Positions 41,774 to 49,271 of a DNA stretch of 64,000 nucleotides are shown in pieces. The translations under genes were made by a program, and so were the position numbers. The stretch is from DASVCS01 sp036381495. Its GTDB lineage: Bacteria > Gemmatimonadota > Gemmatimonadetes > Longimicrobiales > RSA9. The first letter of the stretch is position 1, and each line of letters opens with the position of its first letter. The notes below the pieces were generated by a model. It was given only the letters and a program-made list of their open reading frames with translations, was not told the DNA's origin and ran no database searches. The stretch is from assembly GCA_036381495.1 (NCBI GenBank), contig DASVCS010000105.1, positions 8,762-72,761 on the forward strand. The letters are read 5' to 3'.

Positions 41774-43351
41774 ATGAAGACCACCCGCGCGATTCTCATC
41801 CTCGCGGCGTCGGCGCTCGCGGTGCCGACGCTCGCCAGTGCACAGCAGGACGCGGCCGAGGCGAGGGCCCGCTCCGCCGAGGCGACGGCCCGTTCTGCCA
41901 CGCCCGAGCCGGAGCGCGTGCACGTCGTCACGCGGCACACGGCGACGATCGGCGGCAAGCAGATCGAATACGACGCCACGGTCGGCAACATCATCCTGGA
42001 GAACGACGACGGCGAGCCGATCGCGAGCGTGTTCTACACGGCGTACACGAAGCGCGGCGTCGCCGACCCGAGCACGCGGCCGATCACGTTCGCGTACAAC
42101 GGCGGCCCGGGTTCGGCCTCCGTGTGGGTGCACATGGGTGCGTTCGGTCCGCGGCGGGTGCCGACGCCGGATGCCGCGCACGCGCCGCCGCCGCCGTACG
42201 ACCTGGTGGACAACGAGTACAGCCCGCTGGACCGGACGGACCTGGTGTTCATCGACCCGGTCGGCACGGGTTTCAGCCGGGCGATCGGCAAGGGCGAAGG
42301 CAAGGACTTCTGGGGCGTGGACCAGGATGCGCGGTCGCTCGCGCAGTTCGTGCGGCGCTACCTGAGCGAGAACAATCGCTGGAATTCGCCGCGCTATCTG
42401 ATGGGCGAGAGCTACGGCACGACGCGCTCGGCGGCGCTGGTGAACGTGCTCCAGAGCCGTAACAACATGGACTTCAACGGCGTCGTCCTCGTCTCGTCCG
42501 TGCTGGACTTCCAGACGATCTCGTTCAATCCGGGCAACCTGATGCCCTACATCCTGTACCTGCCGTCGTACACGGCGGTGGCCTGGTACCACCACGCGCT
42601 CCCGGAGCAGCCGGCGGAGCTCGAGCCGTTGCTCGCGGAGGTCGAGCACTTCGCCGTCACCGACTACGCCCAGGCGTTGCTCGCCGGGGCCGCGCTCGAT
42701 CCCGCGGTGCGCGAGCGGATCCTGGACCAACTGCACCGCTACACCGGACTCAGCAAGGACTACCTGGACAAGGCCGACCTGCGGGTCGACGCCAGCCAGT
42801 TCGAGAAGGAGCTGATGCGCGAGCACGGCCTGGTCATCGGGCGGCTGGATGCCCGCTTCACCGGTCCCACGGGCGACCTGCTGGGAGAGCGTGCGCCGTA
42901 CGACCCGCAGTCGGCGGCGGTCAGCTCCGCGTACACCTCCGCCTTCAACACGTACCTCCACAACGAGCTGAACTTCCCGCCCGACCGGCAGTACACGATC
43001 AGCGGCAACGTCCGGCCGTGGGACTGGTCGCACGGCAACAGCCGCGGCTGGCCGGGCTATACCAACGTCGCCGTCGACCTGGCGCAGGCGCTCGAACTCA
43101 ATACGCACCTCGAAGTGCTGCTGGTCAGCGGAATCTACGACCTGGCTACGCCGTACTTCGCGGCCGAGTGGACCATGGACCAGCTCGGCGTGCCCGAGGA
43201 GATCCGCGCGCGCGTCCACGAAGCCCGCTACGAGGCCGGCCACATGATGTACCTGCACGAGGCATCGCTCGCCAAGCTGAAGCGGGACATCGCCGCGTTC
43301 ATCGATCGGACCTCGGGGCGGGCGCGCCAGCCGGTGGCGGTGGCGCGGTAG
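41774..43351 (+). CDS. S10-family serine carboxypeptidase, exported
   Basis: The 525-residue protein has a signal peptide ending 'PTLASAQ' and an alpha/beta-hydrolase body of the carboxypeptidase Y type. 'TFAYNGGPGSASVW' holds the oxyanion region, 'GESYG' the nucleophilic Ser, 'GIYDLATPYF' the Asp and 'YEAGHMMYLHE' the His. Such enzymes trim C-terminal residues from peptides outside the cytoplasm. It stands alone, divergent from the propeller gene and followed by a 280-base spacer, with no sign of a dedicated substrate nearby. Confidence 0.93.
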   Translation: MKTTRAILILAASALAVPTLASAQQDAAEARARSAEATARSATPEPERVHVVTRHTATIGGKQIEYDATVGNIILENDDGEPIASVFYTAYTKRGVADPSTRPITFAYNGGPGSASVWVHMGAFGPRRVPTPDAAHAPPPPYDLVDNEYSPLDRTDLVFIDPVGTGFSRAIGKGEGKDFWGVDQDARSLAQFVRRYLSENNRWNSPRYLMGESYGTTRSAALVNVLQSRNNMDFNGVVLVSSVLDFQTISFNPGNLMPYILYLPSYTAVAWYHHALPEQPAELEPLLAEVEHFAVTDYAQALLAGAALDPAVRERILDQLHRYTGLSKDYLDKADLRVDASQFEKELMREHGLVIGRLDARFTGPTGDLLGERAPYDPQSAAVSSAYTSAFNTYLHNELNFPPDRQYTISGNVRPWDWSHGNSRGWPGYTNVAVDLAQALELNTHLEVLLVSGIYDLATPYFAAEWTMDQLGVPEEIRARVHEARYEAGHMMYLHEASLAKLKRDIAAFIDRTSGRARQPVAVAR

Positions 43352-43631
43352 CGCGGTAGCGCGGGCGTGGATCGGCGCCGCCGGCGCCGGTCCACGCGAC
43401 CGGGCCCCGCCGGACGTCCGGCTCCACCACCTCCATCCCCACCCCCACCGCCCCGGCACGCGACGTGCGCCCCGGCCGTTTCGGAGTGCGGCGCGCCGCG
43501 CCCCGCCCGGACGTCGTGGGTGCGTCCGTGGCCGGCATCCGGTCCTGCGGCCGGTGGAACGGGCGCGCCGGGTACGGCCGCCGCCGTCGCGTGCGGACGG
43601 CGGTCCGGGGTCCCGTTGGATCGGAGACCGG

Positions 43632-45434
43632 ATGCGTATCTTCAGGTTGCGCGGACTCGTGGACCGCTTCCGGCGGCGGTCGGGTGCCCTGTCGGTGGGC
43701 GGTGAGGAGGTCGTGCGAGCGTCCTCCGGCGCCTCTGCACCGGGGCGGGCGACGCCGGGGCGTGCGGCGTCGGCTCGGGCACCCGGCGGGGCCGGCGGCA
43801 CGGGCGCCGCGGACATGGTCAATGTTTCCGGGGCGGACGCCACGGCTGGACCCGGTGCCGACGGCACGGTCGGCACGGGCCCGGCCGTCATCGACCTCGA
43901 CGCCGACGCATCCGAACACGGTCTACACGCCATCACCCGCGCGACGGACGCCTGGTTCGCCCACGAACTCGCGGCCCTCGAGCATCACGCGCGCGAGGAG
44001 GCCGCGGCGTGGGCCGCGGCCGGGCTGCCGCGTCTCGAGGTCGCGGACGAGGCGTTGGCCGTCGAGGTCGCGCTCGAGCGCCGCTGCGCCGAGCTGTTCC
44101 GGCGGTGGGCGGAGCGGGTCCGCACGCGCATCGAGGACGCCGTGCACGATGCGCTCCGCTCCGCCGCGGGCGATCTCCTCGCCATGCGGATCCATCTCGC
44201 GGCGCTGCGTCGCACGTTGCGTGATACGGCCGAGGCGGAGATCGCGCTCGATCGCGCGCGTTGGACGGCCCGGGAAGATCGGCCGACGCTCGCCTACGGT
44301 TTTCCGCGCTTCCTCTCGCGCCGCGGCTTCTGGGCGCTGATCGCGCTGCTCATGGCCGTGGACCTGGTGACGAACATCCCGATCTTTCATGAGCTGGTCC
44401 CGCACGAGGCGGGGGAGGCGTTGCTGTGGGAGGATCTGACGGCGCGATCGGAGCGCTACGGCGTGTGGGCGGGCGCGTACCGGGTGGGTGCGCGGCTGCT
44501 GTACGCGCCGGACATCACGCTGCTCGCGCTGGGCGTGATCGCGTTCCTGGTCTTCTCGGCGCACGTCTTCGGCGAGTCGGCGCGGCGGCTCTCGGCGTTG
44601 CGGGAGGAGGACCTGCCGGCCGCGCGGGCGGGGATCCGCGCGCACCGGCGGCAGTGGTTCTTCCCGGGGGTGGTGGGCATTCTCGCGGCCGGCGCGGTGA
44701 TCACGTTTCTGTTCGTGGCGCGCGAGCGGATCGAGCAGGCGGCGCGCGAACGTCACGGTGAGGCGGCGGCGCAGGTGACGCGGCTCGAGCAGGCGCTGGC
44801 GCAGGCGCGTGGGTCGGGCGACCTCGATGCCATTGCCGCGGCGGAATCGCAGCTCCCGGCTGCGCGCGCCGTCCTGGCCGACCGCGAGCGGAAGCTCGAA
44901 TACGCATCCGGGATCGCGGCGATGAACGGGCCGATCCTGCTCCTCAACCTGGTGCTCGCGCTGGCGGCGGCGCTCGCGTCGTATCTGGTCAAGCAGGACC
45001 GCATCACGGACGGGCGAGTGGCGGATCCCCGCGTGATCGCGCTCGAAGAGCGCGTCGAGGCGCTGCGCGCGCGGGCCGGCGATGAGCGGGACGCGTTCCG
45101 CGACGCGTGCGGCCGCGTGATCGCGTCGCTGACGCATGCGCAGCGGCTGGTCGACGCGCGTCCGCTGCGCGGCTGGGAGGCGAAGGCGGATCGGCTGCGC
45201 GGGGTGGTCTCGCTGTTCCGCGCCGAGAACGCGCGGCTGCGCGGGATCGATCCGGTGAACATCGCCGCATTCCGCCGCGAGCCGGTCGTGGCGCTGGTCG
45301 CCGCCGATGCCGATGCGCCGCTCCCCGTCCCGGATGTGCTGCTCCGCTGTCAGGCCGAGCTCGAACGCCTCGAAGCCGAGCTCGCCGCGCTCGATGCGCC
45401 GCCGCGCGAAGGGACTGCACTGGAGGCGGCGTGA
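43632..45434 (+). CDS. Unknown membrane protein with coiled-coil segments
   Basis: I do not recognise this 600-residue protein. After a Gly/Ala-rich N-terminal linker (about 20-95) come helical, charged segments. Membrane helices follow at about 220-243 ('FWALIALLMAVDLVTNIPIF'), 290-312, 340-360 ('GVVGILAAGAVITFLFVA') and 433-455 ('NGPILLLNLVLALAAALASYLV'). A heptad-rich stretch (about 362-425, 'ERHGEAAAQVTRLEQALAQAR') and a further helical tail suggest coiled coils. The ATG at 43632 begins just after a long Pro/Arg-rich reading without coding character. It overlaps the next gene by four bases (GTGA), so it works with the vWA lipoprotein. Confidence 0.75.
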   Translation: MRIFRLRGLVDRFRRRSGALSVGGEEVVRASSGASAPGRATPGRAASARAPGGAGGTGAADMVNVSGADATAGPGADGTVGTGPAVIDLDADASEHGLHAITRATDAWFAHELAALEHHAREEAAAWAAAGLPRLEVADEALAVEVALERRCAELFRRWAERVRTRIEDAVHDALRSAAGDLLAMRIHLAALRRTLRDTAEAEIALDRARWTAREDRPTLAYGFPRFLSRRGFWALIALLMAVDLVTNIPIFHELVPHEAGEALLWEDLTARSERYGVWAGAYRVGARLLYAPDITLLALGVIAFLVFSAHVFGESARRLSALREEDLPAARAGIRAHRRQWFFPGVVGILAAGAVITFLFVARERIEQAARERHGEAAAQVTRLEQALAQARGSGDLDAIAAAESQLPAARAVLADRERKLEYASGIAAMNGPILLLNLVLALAAALASYLVKQDRITDGRVADPRVIALEERVEALRARAGDERDAFRDACGRVIASLTHAQRLVDARPLRGWEAKADRLRGVVSLFRAENARLRGIDPVNIAAFRREPVVALVAADADAPLPVPDVLLRCQAELERLEAELAALDAPPREGTALEAA

Positions 45435-46210
45435 GGCGGTTCACGCTCGCGGTCGCGCTGCTCGCCGCGTGCGGCTCCGGTCCGGGCGAGGATCCGGCCG
45501 CCACGCCGGCCGCCGGCGCCGCCGATACCGGCGCGGCGCCGACGGCGGCCGCCACGCCGCGGCAGGTTATTGTCCTGCTCGACCTCTCGGCCAGCCAGAC
45601 GCCCGCGATGCTGGCCGAGTCGCGGCGCTTCCTCGACGGCCTGGTCGAGCGGCTCGGCTTCGGCGACCGGATCGTGCTCCTCGAAGTCCACCGCGCCGGC
45701 GTGCGCGAGGCCGCTCGCCGCTGGGCCGACACCTTCCCGCGCCTGCCGGATCCGGGCCACATCTCGATGCGCGACCGGACGCGGCTCGAAGGCGCACGCG
45801 ACGCCGCGCGTTCCGTCGCGCGCGCCTTCTTCGACTCCGCGAGCGCCGGCAAGGCGCTGCACACCGATCTCTTCGCCACGCTGCACATTGCCGCCGAGTA
45901 CGCGCGGGACGGCGGCGGCCGCCGGACCGTGCTGGTCCTGCTCTCGGACATGCTCCAGTCGGACGGGAACATCGAGATGGAGCGCCTGCGGCGCATGCCG
46001 CCCGCGGATTGGATCACGCGCCAGCGGGCGGCCGGAGTGCTCCCGAACCTGCGCGGCGCGTGCGTCGTCGTGGTCGGCGCGGATGCGACGACGCGGGCGG
46101 GCACGGCCGTGCGCGACTTCTGGGTCGAATACTTCGAGGCCGCGGGCGCACGGCTCCGCCGCGAGAACTACCGCCTGCTCGCCCCCGGCGCGGCGGTGGG
46201 CTGCGATTGA
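45431..46210 (+). CDS. Lipoprotein with von Willebrand factor A-like domain
   Basis: The GTG start overlaps the stop of the membrane protein. The 259-residue product has a lipobox 'LLAAC' (Cys14) and an Ala/Thr-rich linker. The vWA-like fold has MIDAS residues in 'DLSAS' (Asp51, Ser53, Ser55), a conserved Thr in the middle ('LHTDLFATL') and the later 'VLLSDMLQ'. Such domains bind metal and protein partners. Coupled translation with the coiled-coil membrane protein suggests a two-part envelope complex of unknown role. Confidence 0.82.
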   Translation: MRRFTLAVALLAACGSGPGEDPAATPAAGAADTGAAPTAAATPRQVIVLLDLSASQTPAMLAESRRFLDGLVERLGFGDRIVLLEVHRAGVREAARRWADTFPRLPDPGHISMRDRTRLEGARDAARSVARAFFDSASAGKALHTDLFATLHIAAEYARDGGGRRTVLVLLSDMLQSDGNIEMERLRRMPPADWITRQRAAGVLPNLRGACVVVVGADATTRAGTAVRDFWVEYFEAAGARLRRENYRLLAPGAAVGCD

Positions 46211-46270
46211 CGCCTCCCGACACCCGATTCGGGCGGACCGCGTGCGATTCGAGACGACCGCCGCGAACTG

Positions 46271-46309
46271 CCGGGATCGGGCCGGGATCGGGCCGGGATC
46301 GGGATCGGA
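46271..46309. repeat. 11-base tandem repeat GGGATCGGGCC
   Basis: The unit occurs two and a half to three times without interruption, followed by GGGATCGG. The regular G-triplets could form a quadruplex on the plus strand. It lies 60 bases after the vWA gene. Confidence 0.55.
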
Positions 46310-46389
46310 GGCGCGGCAGTAACGCGCACGCCCACGACACCAGCCGATCCCACCCGGGCCTTCCCCCCGTCCGCCACCCACCCTCCCGG

Positions 46390-46506
46390 CCGCTCCCGGC
46401 CGTTCCCATCCCGTAAACGCTCCCGCTCCCGCTCCCGGCCGCCCCCCATCCCGTAAACGTAAACGTAAACGTTCCCGCTCCCGTTCCCGGCAGTTCCCAT
46501 CCCGCT
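46390..46506. repeat. Tandem intergenic repeat with GTAAACG units (same family as 10908)
   Basis: A unit of roughly 45-57 bases, starting with GGC(A/C)GTTCCCATCCC and followed by GTAAACG words and CTCCCGCTCCCG, is present about two and a half times. The second unit has GTAAAC three times in tandem at 46453-46470. The shared words tie it to the element at 10908-11070. Confidence 0.6.
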
Positions 46507-46517
46507 CCCCCACGATC

Positions 46518-46546
46518 TTGCGATGCCAAGCCGACATTCCTATCGT
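46518..46546 (+). promoter_or_regulatory. Candidate promoter of the TonB-dependent receptor (TTGCGA-17-TATCGT)
   Basis: TTGCGA (46518-46523) and TATCGT (46541-46546) are 17 bases apart in a locally less GC-rich stretch. Transcription would begin near 46553, giving a leader of about 17-30 bases. Confidence 0.45.
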
Positions 46547-46581
46547 GAACCACACTTCACACTCACCGGATGGCCTGGCTT

Positions 46582-48930
46582 ATGAAGCACTCTCTACTCC
46601 TTGCCCTGCCCGCGGTCCTCGTGCTGGCGGGGCGCGTGCCGGCACAGTCGCGCATCACCGGCACCGTGTTCGACGAGTCCGAGAACGCGCGGCTCGACGC
46701 GGTGATCGTCGTCGATTCGAGCAGCAACGCGACGGCCCGGACGGACAGCAACGGACGGTTCACGCTCCCGTGTACGGGCCCGACGACGCTCACCTTCGAG
46801 AGGTTCGGCTACGAGCCCGCCCGACGCGTGGTGACGAGCTGTGGCGCGGTGCTCCAGGTCGCGCTGAATCCGAAGGTGGCGCTCCTGTCGGCGATCGACG
46901 TCGTGGCGCCCGCCGAGCGTCCCACGATCGAGCGGCCGCAAGCCATCACGACGCTCGCGCCGCAGGAGCTCCAGCGCGGTTCCGGGATCTTCCTGCGGGA
47001 GGCCATCAACTTCACCCCCGGCATCCGGATGCAGTCGCGCACGATGTCCGGTGGTCACACGATCACGATCCGCGGCTACGGCACGGGCGACGACTCGAAG
47101 AACTTCATCGGCTCCGGCTACAAGGCCTACTACAACGGCATTCCGGTCACGGACGCCGAGGGGCAGACGATCCTCGATGACGTCGACTTCGCGAGTCTGG
47201 GGAGCGTCAGGGTCATCCGCGGACCGGCATCGAGCATCTACGGCGGCGGCATCGGCGGCGTGGTCGAGTTGAACACGGCGTTGCCGCACGAGCTCGGCAC
47301 GGCGATCACGCAGGAGGCCATGGGCGGAGACGATGGCCTGCTCCGCTCGACCACGCGTTTCTCGCACGTGAGCGACGCCGCGACGACGATGCTCTCGTAC
47401 GGCCATCAGGCGTATGACAGCTACCGGATCCACAGCGCCTCGAAGAAGGACTTCGCCACGTTCCTGGGCGAGTTCCGGCCGTCGGCGACGCAGGCGATCT
47501 CGACGTTCGTGAGCTACGCGAACTCGCGCGAACAGCGCGCCGGCCAGCTCAACATGACGGAGTTCCTGCAGAAGCAGAACACCGGCGAGGACCGGTACCT
47601 CAACAACGATGCGCACCAGGACATCGAGAGCTTCCGGGCCGGCGTGACCCACCGGTACCAGTTCAACGACCACGTGGCGACCGCCGCGACGGCGTTCTAC
47701 ACCGGTGGTACGCGCGACGAAGCGTACGCCGTCGGTCTCAATACGAGCTCGAACCAGACGTTCGGCGCCCGCGCCGTGGTCAACACCGACGTCACCGTCG
47801 GCAATGTTCCGCTGCGCGGCGTCTCGGGCGGTGAGTTCGAGGAGACCAACAGCGTGGCCCAGGGCTACGGACTCACGGACAACGTACTCGGCGCGCTCCG
47901 GAGCGATCTGTCGACCTCGACCATGCAGTCCACGCTCTTCACCGAGTGGGATGCACTGCTCCCGGCCGATTTCACGCTCACCGCGGGCCTCAGCGTCAAC
48001 TTCATCGAATACGCCATCACCGACCGGATGGCCAACTCGGGCAACCCGGAGCATCTGGACGGCTCCGGGCGCAAGACGTTCGATCCGGTGGTGACCCCGC
48101 GTCTGGCGTTGCTCAAGCTGCTCGATCCCAACGTCTCCGTGTACGCGGGCGTGAGCCAGGGCTACTCGCCGCCCACGGCAACGGACGCCATCATCCCGTT
48201 CACCGGGGAGCCGAACGAGGCGTTGACGCCGGAGCGGGCGACGCAGTACGAGGTGGGGACCAAGGGCAGCCTCCTGGGCGGCCGGCTCTCGTACGAGTTG
48301 GCACTGTTCGACCTGAAGGTCACGGACAAACTGACCGCGCAGCCGGTCTTCGACACCGACGGGAACGTGCTGTACAGCTACACGGTGAACGCCGGCGATC
48401 AGGACGACCGCGGCCTCGAGTTCGCGGCGGCGTACACGCTGGTGAACGATCCGACCGGGTTCGTCTCGATGGTGCGGCCGTTCGTTTCGTACACGTACTC
48501 GGACTTCACCTACGACGACTTCCAGACCGACGACAACGACGATGGAGTCGTCAGCGACTACTCGGACAAGAAGGTCGTCGGCGTGGCCGATCACGTGTTC
48601 AACGCGGGGATCGACGCGGCGTTGCAGTCGGGCATCCACCTGAACGCCACGTATCACCGCACCGATGACATCCCGGTCAGCTACGACAACTTGCACTGGG
48701 CGCCGGGCTTCTCGGTCCTGAACGCGAAGATCGGCTATGCGCGCGACCTCGGCGGCGGGCTCCACTTCGATGCGTTCGTCGGCGGGCAGAACCTCGGGGA
48801 GAGTCTGTACTACACGCAGGTCTTCCTGAACCACAAGTTCGACAGCCCGGATGCCAATCCGCACGTGTTCGTGCCGGGGCCGTACGAGGCCAAGTTCTAC
48901 GGCGGATTGAACGTCACCTATCGGCCGTAG
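46582..48930 (+). CDS. TonB-dependent outer-membrane receptor
   Basis: The protein (782 residues from the ATG at 46582; an ATG at 46570 adds four) has a signal peptide ending 'AGRVPAQ'. A carboxypeptidase-regulatory-like domain (about 20-100) with a Cys pair is followed by a plug ('TRTMSGGHTITIRGYG'-like region, 'VRVIRGPASSIYGGGIGGVVELNT') and a 22-strand-type barrel ending 'EAKFYGGLNVTYRP' with a C-terminal aromatic-rich strand. The plug and 'GPASSIYG' signature are classic for siderophore/vitamin receptors, but the substrate is not predictable. It is convergent with the lasso-like precursor gene 124 bases away. Confidence 0.93.
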   Translation: MKHSLLLALPAVLVLAGRVPAQSRITGTVFDESENARLDAVIVVDSSSNATARTDSNGRFTLPCTGPTTLTFERFGYEPARRVVTSCGAVLQVALNPKVALLSAIDVVAPAERPTIERPQAITTLAPQELQRGSGIFLREAINFTPGIRMQSRTMSGGHTITIRGYGTGDDSKNFIGSGYKAYYNGIPVTDAEGQTILDDVDFASLGSVRVIRGPASSIYGGGIGGVVELNTALPHELGTAITQEAMGGDDGLLRSTTRFSHVSDAATTMLSYGHQAYDSYRIHSASKKDFATFLGEFRPSATQAISTFVSYANSREQRAGQLNMTEFLQKQNTGEDRYLNNDAHQDIESFRAGVTHRYQFNDHVATAATAFYTGGTRDEAYAVGLNTSSNQTFGARAVVNTDVTVGNVPLRGVSGGEFEETNSVAQGYGLTDNVLGALRSDLSTSTMQSTLFTEWDALLPADFTLTAGLSVNFIEYAITDRMANSGNPEHLDGSGRKTFDPVVTPRLALLKLLDPNVSVYAGVSQGYSPPTATDAIIPFTGEPNEALTPERATQYEVGTKGSLLGGRLSYELALFDLKVTDKLTAQPVFDTDGNVLYSYTVNAGDQDDRGLEFAAAYTLVNDPTGFVSMVRPFVSYTYSDFTYDDFQTDDNDDGVVSDYSDKKVVGVADHVFNAGIDAALQSGIHLNATYHRTDDIPVSYDNLHWAPGFSVLNAKIGYARDLGGGLHFDAFVGGQNLGESLYYTQVFLNHKFDSPDANPHVFVPGPYEAKFYGGLNVTYRP

Positions 48931-48982
48931 GCCGGAGGGGGCGGGTCCCTGCCGGGGCGCGCCGGAGCGCCTGTCGCGTCAC

Positions 48983-49038
48983 TTCGGAGCCGTACGCGCC
49001 CGCGAACCGGTCGCGGCGAGCGGCCGTGCGGCTCCGAA
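48983..49038. terminator. Hairpin between convergent receptor and lasso-like gene
   Basis: TTCGGAGCCGTACG (48983-48996) pairs with 49025-49038 over 14 bases with one mismatch. The loop carries CGCGAACC and GCGAGCGGC words that recur at 61161-61206 after the same GTCACTTCGGAG start. It suits a shared terminator but belongs to a dispersed repeat. Confidence 0.5.
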
Positions 49039-49054
49039 CCCGCGGGTGAACCCT

Positions 49055-49225
49055 CTAGAACACGGTCCCGCCGCCCGTATCGCCGTGGCCGGGGATCGCG
49101 CCGCCGGTCTGGAGCGTCAACTCCGTCAATGGCCGCAGGACTTCGAGCCGCGGCGGCGTCCACGGCCGGCGCGCGCCGGGGCCATCCCGTGGATCCGGCA
49201 CGGTGGACTCGCGTAGGTCGCTCAT
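49055..49225 (-). CDS. Lasso-peptide-like RiPP precursor (orphan)
   Basis: The 56-residue product starts at the ATG at 49223-49225, with GAGGAG six bases upstream. Its leader contains 'WTPPRL', which fits the lasso leader pattern aromatic-x-x-Pro-x-Leu. A Thr sits two residues before a Gly that can begin the core ('TGGAIPGHGD'). Counting from that Gly, Asp is residue 8, the spacing needed for a Gly1-Asp8 macrolactam ring; the remaining tail is 'TGGGTVF'. No lasso cyclase (asparagine-synthetase-like), transglutaminase-like protease or PqqD-like protein is in the window, so processing is unproven. It follows the beta-helix lipoprotein gene by 46 bases. Confidence 0.68.
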   Translation of the reverse strand: MSDLRESTVPDPRDGPGARRPWTPPRLEVLRPLTELTLQTGGAIPGHGDTGGGTVF

Positions 49226-49271
49226 CGTGATCTCCTCGTGCGTGTGAACCATGGGCGGCGGCGCGGCCCCA

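Noticed and set aside
41774..43351. S10 peptidase as a lasso-peptide isopeptidase
   Set aside because: Known lasso isopeptidases are of the prolyl-oligopeptidase type, this one is a carboxypeptidase Y type enzyme, and it lies 6 kb away with other operons between.
46271..46309. Short regular repeats as a CRISPR array
   Set aside because: The units are 11 bases in direct contact without spacers, and no cas gene is in the window.
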